Origin: CAZKAP01 sp964552195
Lineage (GTDB): Bacteria > Bacteroidota > Bacteroidia > Flavobacteriales > Flavobacteriaceae
DNA: 35,659 bases
Assembly (NCBI GenBank): GCA_964552195.1
Contig: CAZKFM010000018.1
Location: 1 to 35,659, forward strand
Reading direction: 5' to 3'
Below the pieces are notes generated by a model. That model had not been told where the DNA came from. It was given only the letters and a program-made list of their open reading frames with translations, and ran no database searches. Positions 26,067 to 34,097 of this stretch are shown here, one piece after another. The translations under genes were made by a program, and so were the position numbers. Each line of letters opens with the position of its first letter. Position 1 is the first letter of the stretch.

Positions 26067-27026
26067 CTACGAGTTGTTGTGTTCGATTTCCCGGTAGGCA
26101 TCGATTACCTTCTTGACCAGCTTATGACGGATCACATCTTTGTCATCCAGATGAATGATACCTATGCCCTTCACGTCCTTGAGGACCAGCATGGCCTCCT
26201 TAAGCCCCGAAATAACTCTTCTCGGCAGGTCGATCTGTCCCGGATCACCGGTAATCAGGAATTTTGCATTCTTGCCCATACGGGTGAGGAACATCTTCAT
26301 CTGGGCATGAGTGGTGTTCTGAGCCTCGTCCAGGATCACGAACGCGTTATCTAGGGTTCGACCGCGCATGAAGGCCATGGGGGCAATCTGAATCACCCCG
26401 TTTTCCAGATAATTAGCCAGCTTCTCAGCCGGTATCATGTCCCGCAGGGCGTCGTAGAGGGGCTGCATGTACGGGTCCAGCTTCTCTTTGAGGTCACCGG
26501 GCAGGAACCCCAGGTTTTCGCCGGCCTCAACGGCTGGACGGGTCAGTATGATGCGACGGACCTGTTTCTCCTTCAGTGCCTTTACCGCCAGGGCTACCCC
26601 CGTATAGGTCTTTCCCGTTCCGGCGGGTCCGATGGCAAAGACCATGTCATTGATCTTGCAGGACTTTACCAGTTTGTGCTGATTCAGGGTCTGGGCACGA
26701 ATCAGTCGTCCGTTGACTCCGTGCACGAGTACTTCGGTTTCCTTACTGGAAAGTTCCCTGAATTCCTCGGACTCCTCGGTATGCAGTAGCCGTTCTATGG
26801 TATTTTCGTCCAGCTGATTGTGCTTCGCGAAATGCGAGGTAAGCAGATCGAAACTGTCCTCGAATTGCTCCAGTAGCTTTTCGTCTCCATAGGCCTTGAC
26901 CTTGCTCCCGCGGGCAACGATCTTGAGTTTGGGAAACTTGCGTTTAAGGTGTTCTACGGTTTCATTTTGAAGCCCGAAGAAGTCGCGGGCATTGATCTCG
27001 GTGAGCTCGATCGTGATTTCGTTCAA
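26067..27026 (-). CDS. phoH: PhoH-family ATPase
   Basis: A 319-residue cytoplasmic P-loop NTPase. It has the Walker A motif GPAGTGKT at 133-140 and Walker B VILDEAQN at about 230-237, with the family marker RPAVEAGENLGFLPGDLKEK between them. The N-terminal ~110 residues form a KH-like/PIN-less region usual for PhoH. Its cellular role is not settled; links to RNA metabolism and phosphate stress are known for the family. It is first in a probable phoH-purC operon. Confidence 0.94.
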   Translation of the reverse strand: MNEITIELTEINARDFFGLQNETVEHLKRKFPKLKIVARGSKVKAYGDEKLLEQFEDSFDLLTSHFAKHNQLDENTIERLLHTEESEEFRELSSKETEVLVHGVNGRLIRAQTLNQHKLVKSCKINDMVFAIGPAGTGKTYTGVALAVKALKEKQVRRIILTRPAVEAGENLGFLPGDLKEKLDPYMQPLYDALRDMIPAEKLANYLENGVIQIAPMAFMRGRTLDNAFVILDEAQNTTHAQMKMFLTRMGKNAKFLITGDPGQIDLPRRVISGLKEAMLVLKDVKGIGIIHLDDKDVIRHKLVKKVIDAYREIEHNNS

Positions 27027-27125
27027 TGCATTCGGGGTGTTAGATAGGTCCTTCGAAATACGTACTTTTACACTACGAAAGTATCAAAATTCTGTCTTAG
27101 GCATCCAAAAAAGAACTCCTGATGT

Positions 27126-27959
27126 ATGCCCGTTATTACCCTAACTACTGATCTCGGATACCGCGATCCCTTCCTGGGCAGGATCAAGGCAAAAATCTAC
27201 GAACATACCAAAGGCAGAATACCCGTATTTGACCTCTCCCATGAGGTCTCCCCATTTAATCTGCACGAGGCGGCTTACATCATTGGGGCGTGTTATAAAG
27301 ACTTCCCCAAGGAGAGCGTTCACCTGATCGGGGTGGATGCGCAGTCCTCGCCAGAGCAGCCCCATGTGGTTATGCATTTCGATCATCATTATTTTGTGGG
27401 CGCTGACAATGGGGTCTTCTCCTTGCTTATTGGCGATCAGCCATTCGATAAGATGATACGGGTCGATGTGCCTCAACTGGTCGAGACTACTTTTCCGGAA
27501 CGGGAAATACTCGTGCCCGTGGCCACCCACCTGGTGGGTGGAGGCAGCATGGATTTACTGGGCACTCCCATGGAGTACCCCAGGGAAATGGTCGGGGTAC
27601 GGCCCCAGATCGCCCAGGAGGGAGGGGTTATACGCGGCCATGTGATCTATATCGATAGGCTGGGGAATGTCGTGACCAACATTCGCAGGGACGATTTTGA
27701 GGCACGTCGTGGCGGCAGGAATTACGAAATTCGAATACGAAATCATACCATACCCCGGGTGCATGACCATTACCATGCCCGGGTCAATTTTGAACTCGAT
27801 CCCGGCGATCGGAAAGGCTCCGGGCACCTGGTCGCGCTGTTCAACAGCAATGACCTGCTGGAAGTTTGTCTCTACCGGAGCGATCAGAACACGGTTGGCG
27901 GAGCTTCCGGCCTTTTGGGAATGGAGTACAGGGATCAGGTTACTATAGAATTCTTATGA
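27126..27959 (+). CDS. SAM hydroxide adenosyltransferase family protein (DUF62)
   Basis: A 277-residue protein of the fluorinase/chlorinase-like family. It shows the N-terminal signature LTTDLGYRDPFLGRIK with the conserved Asp near position 9, DLSHEVSPFN, and FVGADNGVFSLL, then a C-terminal beta-barrel. Family members characterised in bacteria and archaea hydrolyse S-adenosylmethionine to adenosine and methionine with water; nothing here suggests halide use. The physiological role is unclear. Start is ATG at 27126. Its stop overlaps the start of the ABM-domain gene (ATGA), indicating coupling. Confidence 0.9.
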   Translation: MPVITLTTDLGYRDPFLGRIKAKIYEHTKGRIPVFDLSHEVSPFNLHEAAYIIGACYKDFPKESVHLIGVDAQSSPEQPHVVMHFDHHYFVGADNGVFSLLIGDQPFDKMIRVDVPQLVETTFPEREILVPVATHLVGGGSMDLLGTPMEYPREMVGVRPQIAQEGGVIRGHVIYIDRLGNVVTNIRRDDFEARRGGRNYEIRIRNHTIPRVHDHYHARVNFELDPGDRKGSGHLVALFNSNDLLEVCLYRSDQNTVGGASGLLGMEYRDQVTIEFL

Positions 27960-28255
27960 AGATTGAACGCATAGTAAGGCTGCATCTTGCACCGGGAAAG
28001 GAAGAGGAATTCAGAAACATTTTCAGGGAGTCTCAGCCTGTTATCAGCGAATTCCCGGGTTGCCTCCGGGTCCGACTGCTGCAATCGACCGACGAGCCCG
28101 AGGTGTTTTATACCCAGAGCCTATGGGAAGGTGAACATGCGCTGGAACAGTACCGGCAGTCCGATTTCTTTCGCCGGACCTGGTCCAGGACCAAGGCCCT
28201 GTTCGACCAACCCGCCTCGGCCTGGAGTATGGCCATAGTCGATGATTACCTCTAA
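27956..28255 (+). CDS. Small ABM-domain protein (antibiotic biosynthesis monooxygenase/YgiN-like)
   Basis: A 99-residue protein with a dimeric alpha-beta barrel ABM pattern: IVRLHLAPGKEEEFRNIF, then FPGCLRVRLLQSTDEP and YTQSLWEGEHALEQYRQSDFF. The start chosen is the ATG at 27956 that overlaps the previous stop; a longer frame open from 27866 only overlaps the upstream gene and lacks homologous sequence. Family members act on quinones or are small cofactor-free oxygenases, but many have no known reaction, so the substrate is not called. Downstream gldF follows after 53 bases. Confidence 0.82.
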   Translation: MKIERIVRLHLAPGKEEEFRNIFRESQPVISEFPGCLRVRLLQSTDEPEVFYTQSLWEGEHALEQYRQSDFFRRTWSRTKALFDQPASAWSMAIVDDYL

Positions 28256-28308
28256 TCGAAAACTGCTGCTTTGTACCAAAACTCACAAGTAACCGCTGAA
28301 CCTTTAGC

Positions 28309-29040
28309 ATGAGATCTGTTTTCCTACACGAATTGCGCAGTTTTTTCGGCACCCTTTCCGGGTACGTGATCTTGGCGCTCTATAGTCTGCTGACCGGCCT
28401 GTTTCTCTGGGTCCTGCCGTCCCCCTTTTTCCTGCCCGATCGCGGGATCGCCAGTTTACAGCCCTTTTTCGAGCTTACCCCCTGGGTCTTTGTGATCCTG
28501 GTACCCGCAATCACCATGCGGAGTTTCGCCGAAGAGCGTAACCTGGGCACCCTGGATCTCCTGAAAATAAGGCCGGTGGGTTTGCTGTCCTTACTCCTTG
28601 GTAAATTCCTGGCGAACTGGCTGATCGTGGTGCTAAGTGTTATCCCTACATTATTCTATGTGTTCGCACTGAACGACTTGGGTACGGAGCAGGGGAATTT
28701 CGACCGTGGCGTACTGATCGGTTCGTACATCGGACTTGTATTCCTGTCCGGCACTTTCACAGGCGTGGGTTTGTTTACCTCGAGCTGGAGTGCCCATCAG
28801 ATTTGGGCACTGCTGGGCGGTATTTTCGGCTGCTTTCTTATGTATTACGGTTTTGACGCCTTTTCGGGATTGTTCGACAACGGAAGCGCTGAAGCAGCGT
28901 TTCAATCCTGGGGTGCGCGGGCCCATTTCGATAGCCTGGCACGGGGCATACTGGATACGGCCGACTTGTTGTATTTCCTCGGGGTTACAGCGATTTTTCT
29001 GGGCTTTAGCTATGTCTATCTAAAACACGAAAGCCGATGA
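28309..29040 (+). CDS. gldF: Gliding motility ABC transporter permease GldF
   Basis: A 243-residue inner-membrane protein with about six hydrophobic helices. The start (RSVFLHELRSFFGTLSGYVI) and the ITMRSFAEERNLGTLDLL segment are typical of GldF and related ABC-2 permeases. In Flavobacterium johnsoniae GldF and GldG, with ATPase GldA, form an ABC transporter associated with gliding; some gliding species lack it. The gene overlaps gldG by 4 bases (ATGA). A GldA ATPase gene is not in the window, as is common because gldA is usually elsewhere. Confidence 0.93.
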   Translation: MRSVFLHELRSFFGTLSGYVILALYSLLTGLFLWVLPSPFFLPDRGIASLQPFFELTPWVFVILVPAITMRSFAEERNLGTLDLLKIRPVGLLSLLLGKFLANWLIVVLSVIPTLFYVFALNDLGTEQGNFDRGVLIGSYIGLVFLSGTFTGVGLFTSSWSAHQIWALLGGIFGCFLMYYGFDAFSGLFDNGSAEAAFQSWGARAHFDSLARGILDTADLLYFLGVTAIFLGFSYVYLKHESR

Positions 29041-30740
29041 AGCTGAATTCTCTCTGGCTGAAAGAAGGCGGAATCGTTCTGCTGGGCGGGTTGATATTGC
29101 TATGGATTTCCTCCTTTTTAAGCCTTCGTTTCGACCTGACCGGTGATGGTCGGTTTACCCTGAGCGATGCGAGCGCCCAAGCGGTGGAAATGTTACGTCC
29201 GGAAACGGTGGAAATTGATGTGCTCCTCGGGGAGGAGCTTCCTGCTGCCTTCGCCCTGCTGAAGCAGGAGGTCGCCTTATTACTGCAACAGTACGACTCT
29301 CATCACGGCAATATCCGTATTAGTTTTTTCGATCCGCTGCAGGGTGAAAGCGATCCTGAACAAGCCTTTAATAACCTGCTTTCCATAGGGGTCAGTCCTT
29401 TTACCGTTACCGAAGGCAGCGCTGCGAATGTTTCCCAGAAAAATGTGTTCCCCTGGGCAGTGGTCACTTACGGAGGGCGCTCCGTTCGGGTACCCCTTCT
29501 TAAAAAGGCCATCGGGGTCAGTCTCGATGAGCGTGTGGACCTTTCCATACAGGAACTCGAATACGCCTTCGCCGATGCGTTCAGGAAGCTAGGTATAGTG
29601 AAAAGGAAAAGATTAGGCCTGGTTGACGGGCAGGGTGAATTCCGGGATCTGTACATAGCGGATTTCATGGGGGCGGCCGCGGAATACTACGACCTGGTCC
29701 GGATTTCGCTAGATAGTTCCGGCCTGGAGCCCGAGGCCCTGCTGGATTCCCTCAGGTCACTGGACGCCCTGTTGATTGCCAAGCCCACGGCGCCCTTTAC
29801 GGAGCGGAAACAGTACCTGCTGGATCAATACCTGGCCAGTGGGGGAAGAGCCATGCTGTTGCTGGAGTCCCACCGACTCATTCAACCCGGTGAGGTCGAG
29901 GGCCTGCCCGACAATGGGCAACCCATGGCCGTAGCGGTTCAGAGCGGTCTGAAGGAACTGCTCTTTCATGCCGGGCTCCGTTTTAAACCCGGTATTATCA
30001 GCGATATGTACGCCACCCCCATAGTGGTAGCTACGGGAGAAGGAACCGACAGTCAGTACAATCCGCTTATGTGGCTGTACTATCCCATGGTTTTCCCCAA
30101 TAAGGCGCATCCGGTTTCGGCCAACCTACCACCCCTGCAGCTGCGCTATACCGGTGGCTGGGATACCCTGCCCCGACCGGAGCTGCGCAAAACGGTCTTG
30201 CTCCGTTCTTCACCGCTTTCCAGACTGGAGCCCTTCCCCAGGAGTATTGATCTGCAGCTGGCGGGACAGGATCCCGACCCCAGGCTTTTTGAAGGCCGTG
30301 GTGATATTCCCCTTGGGGTATTGGTGGAGGGGGACTACACTTCGTTTTATGCGAACAAGATTCGTCCCCTGAAGCTGGGCAATCATAAGGATTCCGGCTC
30401 CGGAATGCGATTGCTCGCGGTGGCCGACGGAGACCTGATCGCCAACCAGTTCAACGAACAGGGCAAGCCTCTGGAATTGGGCTTCGATAAGTGGACCAGC
30501 AGTTTTTACGGTAATAAGGCCTTTCTTATTAACGCCCTGCACTACCTTATGGATGAGGAGGATTTACTGACCAGCCGGGGCAAAAACATATCCATACCGC
30601 GACTGGATGCAGTGCAGGTCAAGGACAGGCTTCCTTACTGGCAGGGATTCACCCTGTTATGGCCGATAGTTCTCATTGCTGCTGCCGCTATCCTGATTCT
30701 CAGGTATCGGAGCAGGAGATACAAAAAGCCATTGGTGTAG
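29037..30740 (+). CDS. gldG: Gliding motility ABC transporter substrate-binding component GldG
   Basis: A 567-residue protein with one N-terminal membrane helix (about 14-30), a long periplasmic domain that includes the ABC_transp_aux-like region (RFTLSDASAQAVEML, VSIQ-type segments, LLIAKPTAPFTERKQYLLDQYLASGGRAMLLLE) and a C-terminal membrane helix near 543-562 followed by a basic tail. This is the standard GldG layout. It is translationally coupled to gldF and forms the partner of the GldF permease at the inner membrane. Confidence 0.93.
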   Translation: MKLNSLWLKEGGIVLLGGLILLWISSFLSLRFDLTGDGRFTLSDASAQAVEMLRPETVEIDVLLGEELPAAFALLKQEVALLLQQYDSHHGNIRISFFDPLQGESDPEQAFNNLLSIGVSPFTVTEGSAANVSQKNVFPWAVVTYGGRSVRVPLLKKAIGVSLDERVDLSIQELEYAFADAFRKLGIVKRKRLGLVDGQGEFRDLYIADFMGAAAEYYDLVRISLDSSGLEPEALLDSLRSLDALLIAKPTAPFTERKQYLLDQYLASGGRAMLLLESHRLIQPGEVEGLPDNGQPMAVAVQSGLKELLFHAGLRFKPGIISDMYATPIVVATGEGTDSQYNPLMWLYYPMVFPNKAHPVSANLPPLQLRYTGGWDTLPRPELRKTVLLRSSPLSRLEPFPRSIDLQLAGQDPDPRLFEGRGDIPLGVLVEGDYTSFYANKIRPLKLGNHKDSGSGMRLLAVADGDLIANQFNEQGKPLELGFDKWTSSFYGNKAFLINALHYLMDEEDLLTSRGKNISIPRLDAVQVKDRLPYWQGFTLLWPIVLIAAAAILILRYRSRRYKKPLV

Positions 30741-30886
30741 CGGATTTTAGGGTCGGCTCTATCGTCGTGATTGTGCCGAATATGTTGATAAATTTAGTTT
30801 TAGTTGCCTCTCAATTAAGGTAATTTTACGCTCCTTCACCGGACGTAAGGTTCGTTGAAAAAGCCAATAGAAATAAATGTTCTTGG

Positions 30887-32005
30887 ATGAAGTTTATAGT
30901 TTCCAGTTCCCTGTTACTTAAAAAGATTCAGTTGCTGTCGGGTGTAGTCAATCACAACAGTACACTGCCCATACTGCAGAACTTCCTGTTCGATATCGAC
31001 AAGACTCGCCTGGTGATTTCTGCTTCGGATATGGAAACCACAATCAGCACCGAAATGGAGGTGGAATCCAAGGACAAGGGTAAGATCGCCATGTCCGCGC
31101 GGATGCTGCTGGAAACCATTAAGACCTTTCCCGAACAGCCACTGACTTTCAGTGCCGTGGACGGTACCAACCTGGAAATTAGTGCCAATAACGGCAAATA
31201 CTCGCTGGCCTACATCGACGGATCGGAGTATCCCACTCCAGTGAGCCTGGCTGAGGCACAATCGACTACCATAGTAGGGGATGTACTGGCTACAGCTATC
31301 GGGAATACGCTGTTTGCCGCCGGTAACGACGACCTGCGACCGGTTATGAGCGGGGTATTCTTCCAGTTTTCTCCGGAGCACATGACTCTGGTCGCTACGG
31401 ACGCGCACAAGCTGGTGAAATACCGCCGAAGCGATGTTACTGCTGACGAGGTCGTGGAGTTCATCATGCCCAAGAAGCCACTCAATCTGCTCAAGGGGAT
31501 GCTTCAGGGAAGCGAGACGGAAGTGACGATAGAATACAATGAGAGCAATGCCCGCTTCGCTTTTGATAACACGGAACTGATCTGCCGTCTGATCGATGGA
31601 AAATACCCGAATTACGAGGCGGTCATTCCCAAAGACAATCCGAATGTCTTACAGATCGAACGTGCCCCATTGCTTAGTTCGGTTCGTCGGGTTTCCATCT
31701 TTTCCAACAAGACTACCTATCAGATTCGTCTGCGACTGGCCGGGTCCGAATTGCAGATTTCCGCAGAGGACGTGGATTATTCCAACAGTGCCGATGAGCG
31801 CTTGAGTTGCGACTACAATGGAGAGGATATGCAAATCGGCTTCAATTCCCGTTTTCTCCTGGAAATGCTTTCCAACCTGACCGCTGACGAGGTGAGTATT
31901 GCCATGAGCATGCCCGATCGGGCCGGTATCCTCACCCCTATGGACGGGCTCGAAGAAGGGGAGGAGCTCACCATGCTCGTCATGCCGGTGATGCTGCACG
32001 GATAA
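30887..32005 (+). CDS. dnaN: DNA polymerase III beta subunit (sliding clamp)
   Basis: A 372-residue protein with the three-domain beta-clamp layout. The N-terminus has SSSLLLKKIQLLSGVVNHNSTLPILQNFLFDI, with repeated beta-sheet domains at about 1-125, 126-245 and 246-372; the C-terminus is LTMLVMPVML, the usual position of the clamp's last strand. It tethers DNA polymerase III to DNA. Placement directly after gldFG and away from dnaA is common in Flavobacteriia. A 146-base upstream gap should contain its promoter; I found no convincing motif there. Confidence 0.96.
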   Translation: MKFIVSSSLLLKKIQLLSGVVNHNSTLPILQNFLFDIDKTRLVISASDMETTISTEMEVESKDKGKIAMSARMLLETIKTFPEQPLTFSAVDGTNLEISANNGKYSLAYIDGSEYPTPVSLAEAQSTTIVGDVLATAIGNTLFAAGNDDLRPVMSGVFFQFSPEHMTLVATDAHKLVKYRRSDVTADEVVEFIMPKKPLNLLKGMLQGSETEVTIEYNESNARFAFDNTELICRLIDGKYPNYEAVIPKDNPNVLQIERAPLLSSVRRVSIFSNKTTYQIRLRLAGSELQISAEDVDYSNSADERLSCDYNGEDMQIGFNSRFLLEMLSNLTADEVSIAMSMPDRAGILTPMDGLEEGEELTMLVMPVMLHG

Positions 32006-32015
32006 ACTCCAACCC

Positions 32016-33449
32016 ATGGACCTCAAGGATACCATCGTAGCGCTGGCCACTGCACCCGGAATGGCGGCGATAGCGGTGGTTCGTATTTCGGGTCCGAATG
32101 CCCTAGATATAGCCGGATCGTATTTCGCACCCCGGAACCCTAAGATCTCCGTCTCCGACTTTCGGTCGCATACGGTCCACCTGGGTGAGATTCGCCAGGG
32201 CGACCGGGTGTACGACGAAGTCCTGCTGACCTACTTCCGGGGACCCCGATCGTATACGGGGGAAAACGTCGTTGAGATTTCCTGCCATGGATCGACCTAT
32301 ATACAGGAACAGCTGCTCCAGCTCTTTATCCGCGGTGGATGCCGTATGGCCGAGCCGGGCGAATTTACCCTGAGGGCCTTTCTAAACGGCAAGATGGATC
32401 TCGACCAGGCCGAGGCCGTTGCGGATCTGATAGCCAGTGATAGTCAGGCCTCTGCCGATCAGGCCCTGAAGCACCTTAGGGGTGGTTTCAACAGCCAGAT
32501 CGCCGAACTCAGGGACCAACTCCTGAAATTTGCCAGTCTGATCGAACTGGAACTGGATTTCTCCGGCGAGGATGTCTCGTTTGCGGACCGAACCGAACTG
32601 AGGAACCTGCTCGAACGCCTCAAGGCACACATCAAGTCGCTCTTGGATTCCTATGCCCTGGGCAATGTGATCAAGTCCGGAATACCCGTTGCCCTGGTGG
32701 GGGAGCCCAATGTCGGTAAGTCCACTCTGCTCAATGCGCTATTGAACGAAGAGCGGGCCATAGTGAGTGACATACCCGGGACTACCCGGGACACCGTGGA
32801 AGACGAGATGGTCCTCTCCGGTATCCGCTTTCGCTTTATCGATACTGCCGGCTTGCGTATCACCGACGATGCCATCGAACAGATCGGCATACAAAAATCC
32901 CTGCAGGCCCTTAAAAATGCTTCCCTGGTGATGCATCTGCAGAACGCCACCGACCTGATAAACAGGGAATACGATCATCACAAGCTGGATGAGTTCTTGA
33001 AGTTCGAAGAAAAGCTAAAGACTAAAGACGCTGCATACCCGGACACCGAAACTCCCGAAATGGAGGTGATGGTTGTAGCGAATAAATGGGATCAGCTGAA
33101 CGAAGATCAGCGCAGGGAACTGAAGAGCAAGTACCCGGACTTCATCTTTATCTCCGCACTTAAGAAGGTAGGGTTGGATGCACTTAAAGACCAATTGCTC
33201 GATCGGCTCAGGCTGGGTAGGATTAAGTCCGACGATGTGCTTCTGACCAACAGCCGCCACTATCAGGCCCTGCAGAAATCGCTGGATTCCATAGAGGCAG
33301 TTGAAGAGGGTATGGATGCGGACATTCCTTCCGATTTGCTCGCCATAGATATACGTCAGGCCCTGCATCATCTGGGTGAAATTACCGGTAGCATAACCAC
33401 AGACGACTTGTTGGGGCAGATTTTCTCGAGTTTTTGTATTGGGAAATAA
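32016..33449 (+). CDS. mnmE: tRNA modification GTPase MnmE (TrmE)
   Basis: A 477-residue GTPase that, with MnmG, makes the carboxymethylaminomethyl group on wobble U34 of tRNAs. The tetrahydrofolate-binding N-domain (about 1-120) includes IVALATAPGMAAIAVVRISG and GENVVEISCHGS. The G domain carries GEPNVGKS (229-236), DIPGTTRD, DTAGLR and NKWD. The C-terminal FCIGK motif, with its catalytic cysteine, is complete and followed directly by the stop at 33447-33449. This 3' end (TTTTTGTATTGGGAAATAA) is the conserved core used as an attachment site by some genomic islands. Confidence 0.96.
   Translation: MDLKDTIVALATAPGMAAIAVVRISGPNALDIAGSYFAPRNPKISVSDFRSHTVHLGEIRQGDRVYDEVLLTYFRGPRSYTGENVVEISCHGSTYIQEQLLQLFIRGGCRMAEPGEFTLRAFLNGKMDLDQAEAVADLIASDSQASADQALKHLRGGFNSQIAELRDQLLKFASLIELELDFSGEDVSFADRTELRNLLERLKAHIKSLLDSYALGNVIKSGIPVALVGEPNVGKSTLLNALLNEERAIVSDIPGTTRDTVEDEMVLSGIRFRFIDTAGLRITDDAIEQIGIQKSLQALKNASLVMHLQNATDLINREYDHHKLDEFLKFEEKLKTKDAAYPDTETPEMEVMVVANKWDQLNEDQRRELKSKYPDFIFISALKKVGLDALKDQLLDRLRLGRIKSDDVLLTNSRHYQALQKSLDSIEAVEEGMDADIPSDLLAIDIRQALHHLGEITGSITTDDLLGQIFSSFCIGK
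33431..33449 (+). other. mnmE 3'-end sequence resembling a known genomic-island attachment site
   Basis: The last codons of mnmE (encoding FCIGK and stop) read TTTTTGTATTGGGAAATAA. In Proteobacteria, SGI1-type islands integrate in this same conserved 3' end. Everything to its right in the window is accessory-looking and AT-rich. No second copy (attR) and no integrase are visible before the window ends, so use as an att site here is inference. Confidence 0.4.
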
Positions 33450-33612
33450 CTATCGAGAGTTATACAACACCTTCGGCAAGGCTTTCCTGATTGATGAGTT
33501 GTATGTGAGGCTTTATGCTCCATATTTAAAACAGACGCACAGAGGTAAAGTAACTGCTACCTATGTAAGGTTAGTTGATCAAATCAAAGAAAATGAATCA
33601 GCTTATTTATGA
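33448..33612 (+). pseudogene. Open frame of 54 codons, no recognised function or clear start
   Basis: Reading from the base after the mnmE coding end in another frame gives 54 amino acids (NYRELYNTFGKAFLIDELY, then YAPYLKQTHRGKVTATYVRLV and a TGA stop at 33610). There is no ATG; the frame is open upstream into the last codons of mnmE, where a TTG at 33439 is the only possible start. Composition is protein-like with a balanced charge pattern. I do not recognise the family. It may be the end of a gene fused to mnmE by an insertion, or chance. Confidence 0.4.
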
Positions 33613-33628
33613 TGATATTATCCATCAT
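33609..33628. promoter_or_regulatory. hipBA operator O1 (ATGATG-N8-CATCAT)
   Basis: Inverted repeat ATGATG / CATCAT with an 8-base spacer (ATATTATC). It is the most upstream of three copies with the same outer arms and overall length of 20 bp. It overlaps the stop of the preceding open frame and lies about 140 bases before the hipB ATG. Confidence 0.6.
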
Positions 33629-33649
33629 TAAATAGCTTTTTCAACGATT

Positions 33650-33669
33650 ATGATGTTTATATACATCAT
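33650..33669. promoter_or_regulatory. hipBA operator O2 (ATGATGT-N6-ACATCAT)
   Basis: Perfect 7-bp arms around TTATAT, total 20 bp, the same half-site as O1 and O3. It sits just upstream of the TTG that serves as the putative -33 element, 41 bp from O1. Confidence 0.7.
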
Positions 33670-33670
33670 G

Positions 33671-33704
33671 TTGTCTTTTAGTAAGTAATTCTTTAATATC
33701 TTTG
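33671..33704 (+). promoter_or_regulatory. Putative hipBA promoter (TTG ... TATCTTTG)
   Basis: TTG at 33671-33673 and TATCTTTG at 33697-33704 fit the Bacteroidota -33/-7 pattern, with a 23-base spacing at the long end of the usual range. The start point would fall near 33711, inside operator O3, about 35 bases before the ATG of hipB. A regulator bound at O2 and O3 would cover both sides of this promoter. Confidence 0.6.
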
Positions 33705-33705
33705 T

Positions 33706-33725
33706 ATGATGTAAAATTACATCAT
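33706..33725. promoter_or_regulatory. hipBA operator O3 (ATGATGTAA-N2-TTACATCAT)
   Basis: The longest of the three palindromes: 9-bp arms around AA, total 20 bp, 56 bp from O2 and overlapping the expected transcription start. Likely the main repressing site for the antitoxin. Confidence 0.75.
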
Positions 33726-33746
33726 TAAGTATTAATATTGGCTATT

Positions 33747-34097
33747 ATGAAGGAATTTTCCACCATAGAATTGAAACGAATGACTGATGACATGATTATT
33801 AAGGCCATGGGTGAATACATTCGTTCGGTCAGATTAGATAGGAATTTGACTCAAGAGCAACTGGGTAATCGGGCAGGTGTTCACAGAACAACCATTCGTG
33901 ACCTTGAATTGGGAAAGAGAAGTACACTGCTGACACTCATACAAGTATTGAGATCATTGGACCAGTTACAAACTCTGAAAAACTTCAAGGTTTCCAAGGA
34001 ATTAAGCCCACTCGAACTGGCAAAACTTGAGATCAACGAAAGAAAGCGAGCAAGTGGATCAAAATCAGATCAGAAACCTAAAACATCAGACTGGTAA
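33747..34097 (+). CDS. hipB: HipB-like antitoxin, XRE-family HTH regulator
   Basis: A 116-residue protein starting at the ATG at 33747; a TTG nine bases earlier is an alternative. An XRE/HTH_3 domain lies at about 22-75: EYIRSVRLDRNLTQEQLGNRAGVHRTTIRDLELGKRSTLLTLIQVLRSL, with the recognition helix in the VHRTTIRDLE region. A basic, probably disordered tail follows. It should bind the three ATGATG-N8-CATCAT operators upstream and repress its own operon, and neutralise the HipA-type kinase encoded next. Its TAA and the toxin ATG share one base (TAATG), implying translational coupling. Confidence 0.88.
   Translation: MKEFSTIELKRMTDDMIIKAMGEYIRSVRLDRNLTQEQLGNRAGVHRTTIRDLELGKRSTLLTLIQVLRSLDQLQTLKNFKVSKELSPLELAKLEINERKRASGSKSDQKPKTSDW

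Noticed and set aside
27866..27955. N-terminal extension of the ABM-domain gene
   Set aside because: The extension only overlaps the upstream adenosyltransferase gene in another frame; the ATG at 27956 begins exactly at the conserved ABM start and gives the usual ATGA coupling.
33450..33737. Possible tRNA or small RNA between mnmE and hipB, expected at an integration hotspot
   Set aside because: No cloverleaf arms or T-loop consensus were found; the palindromes present are the repeated operator motif, not an RNA fold.
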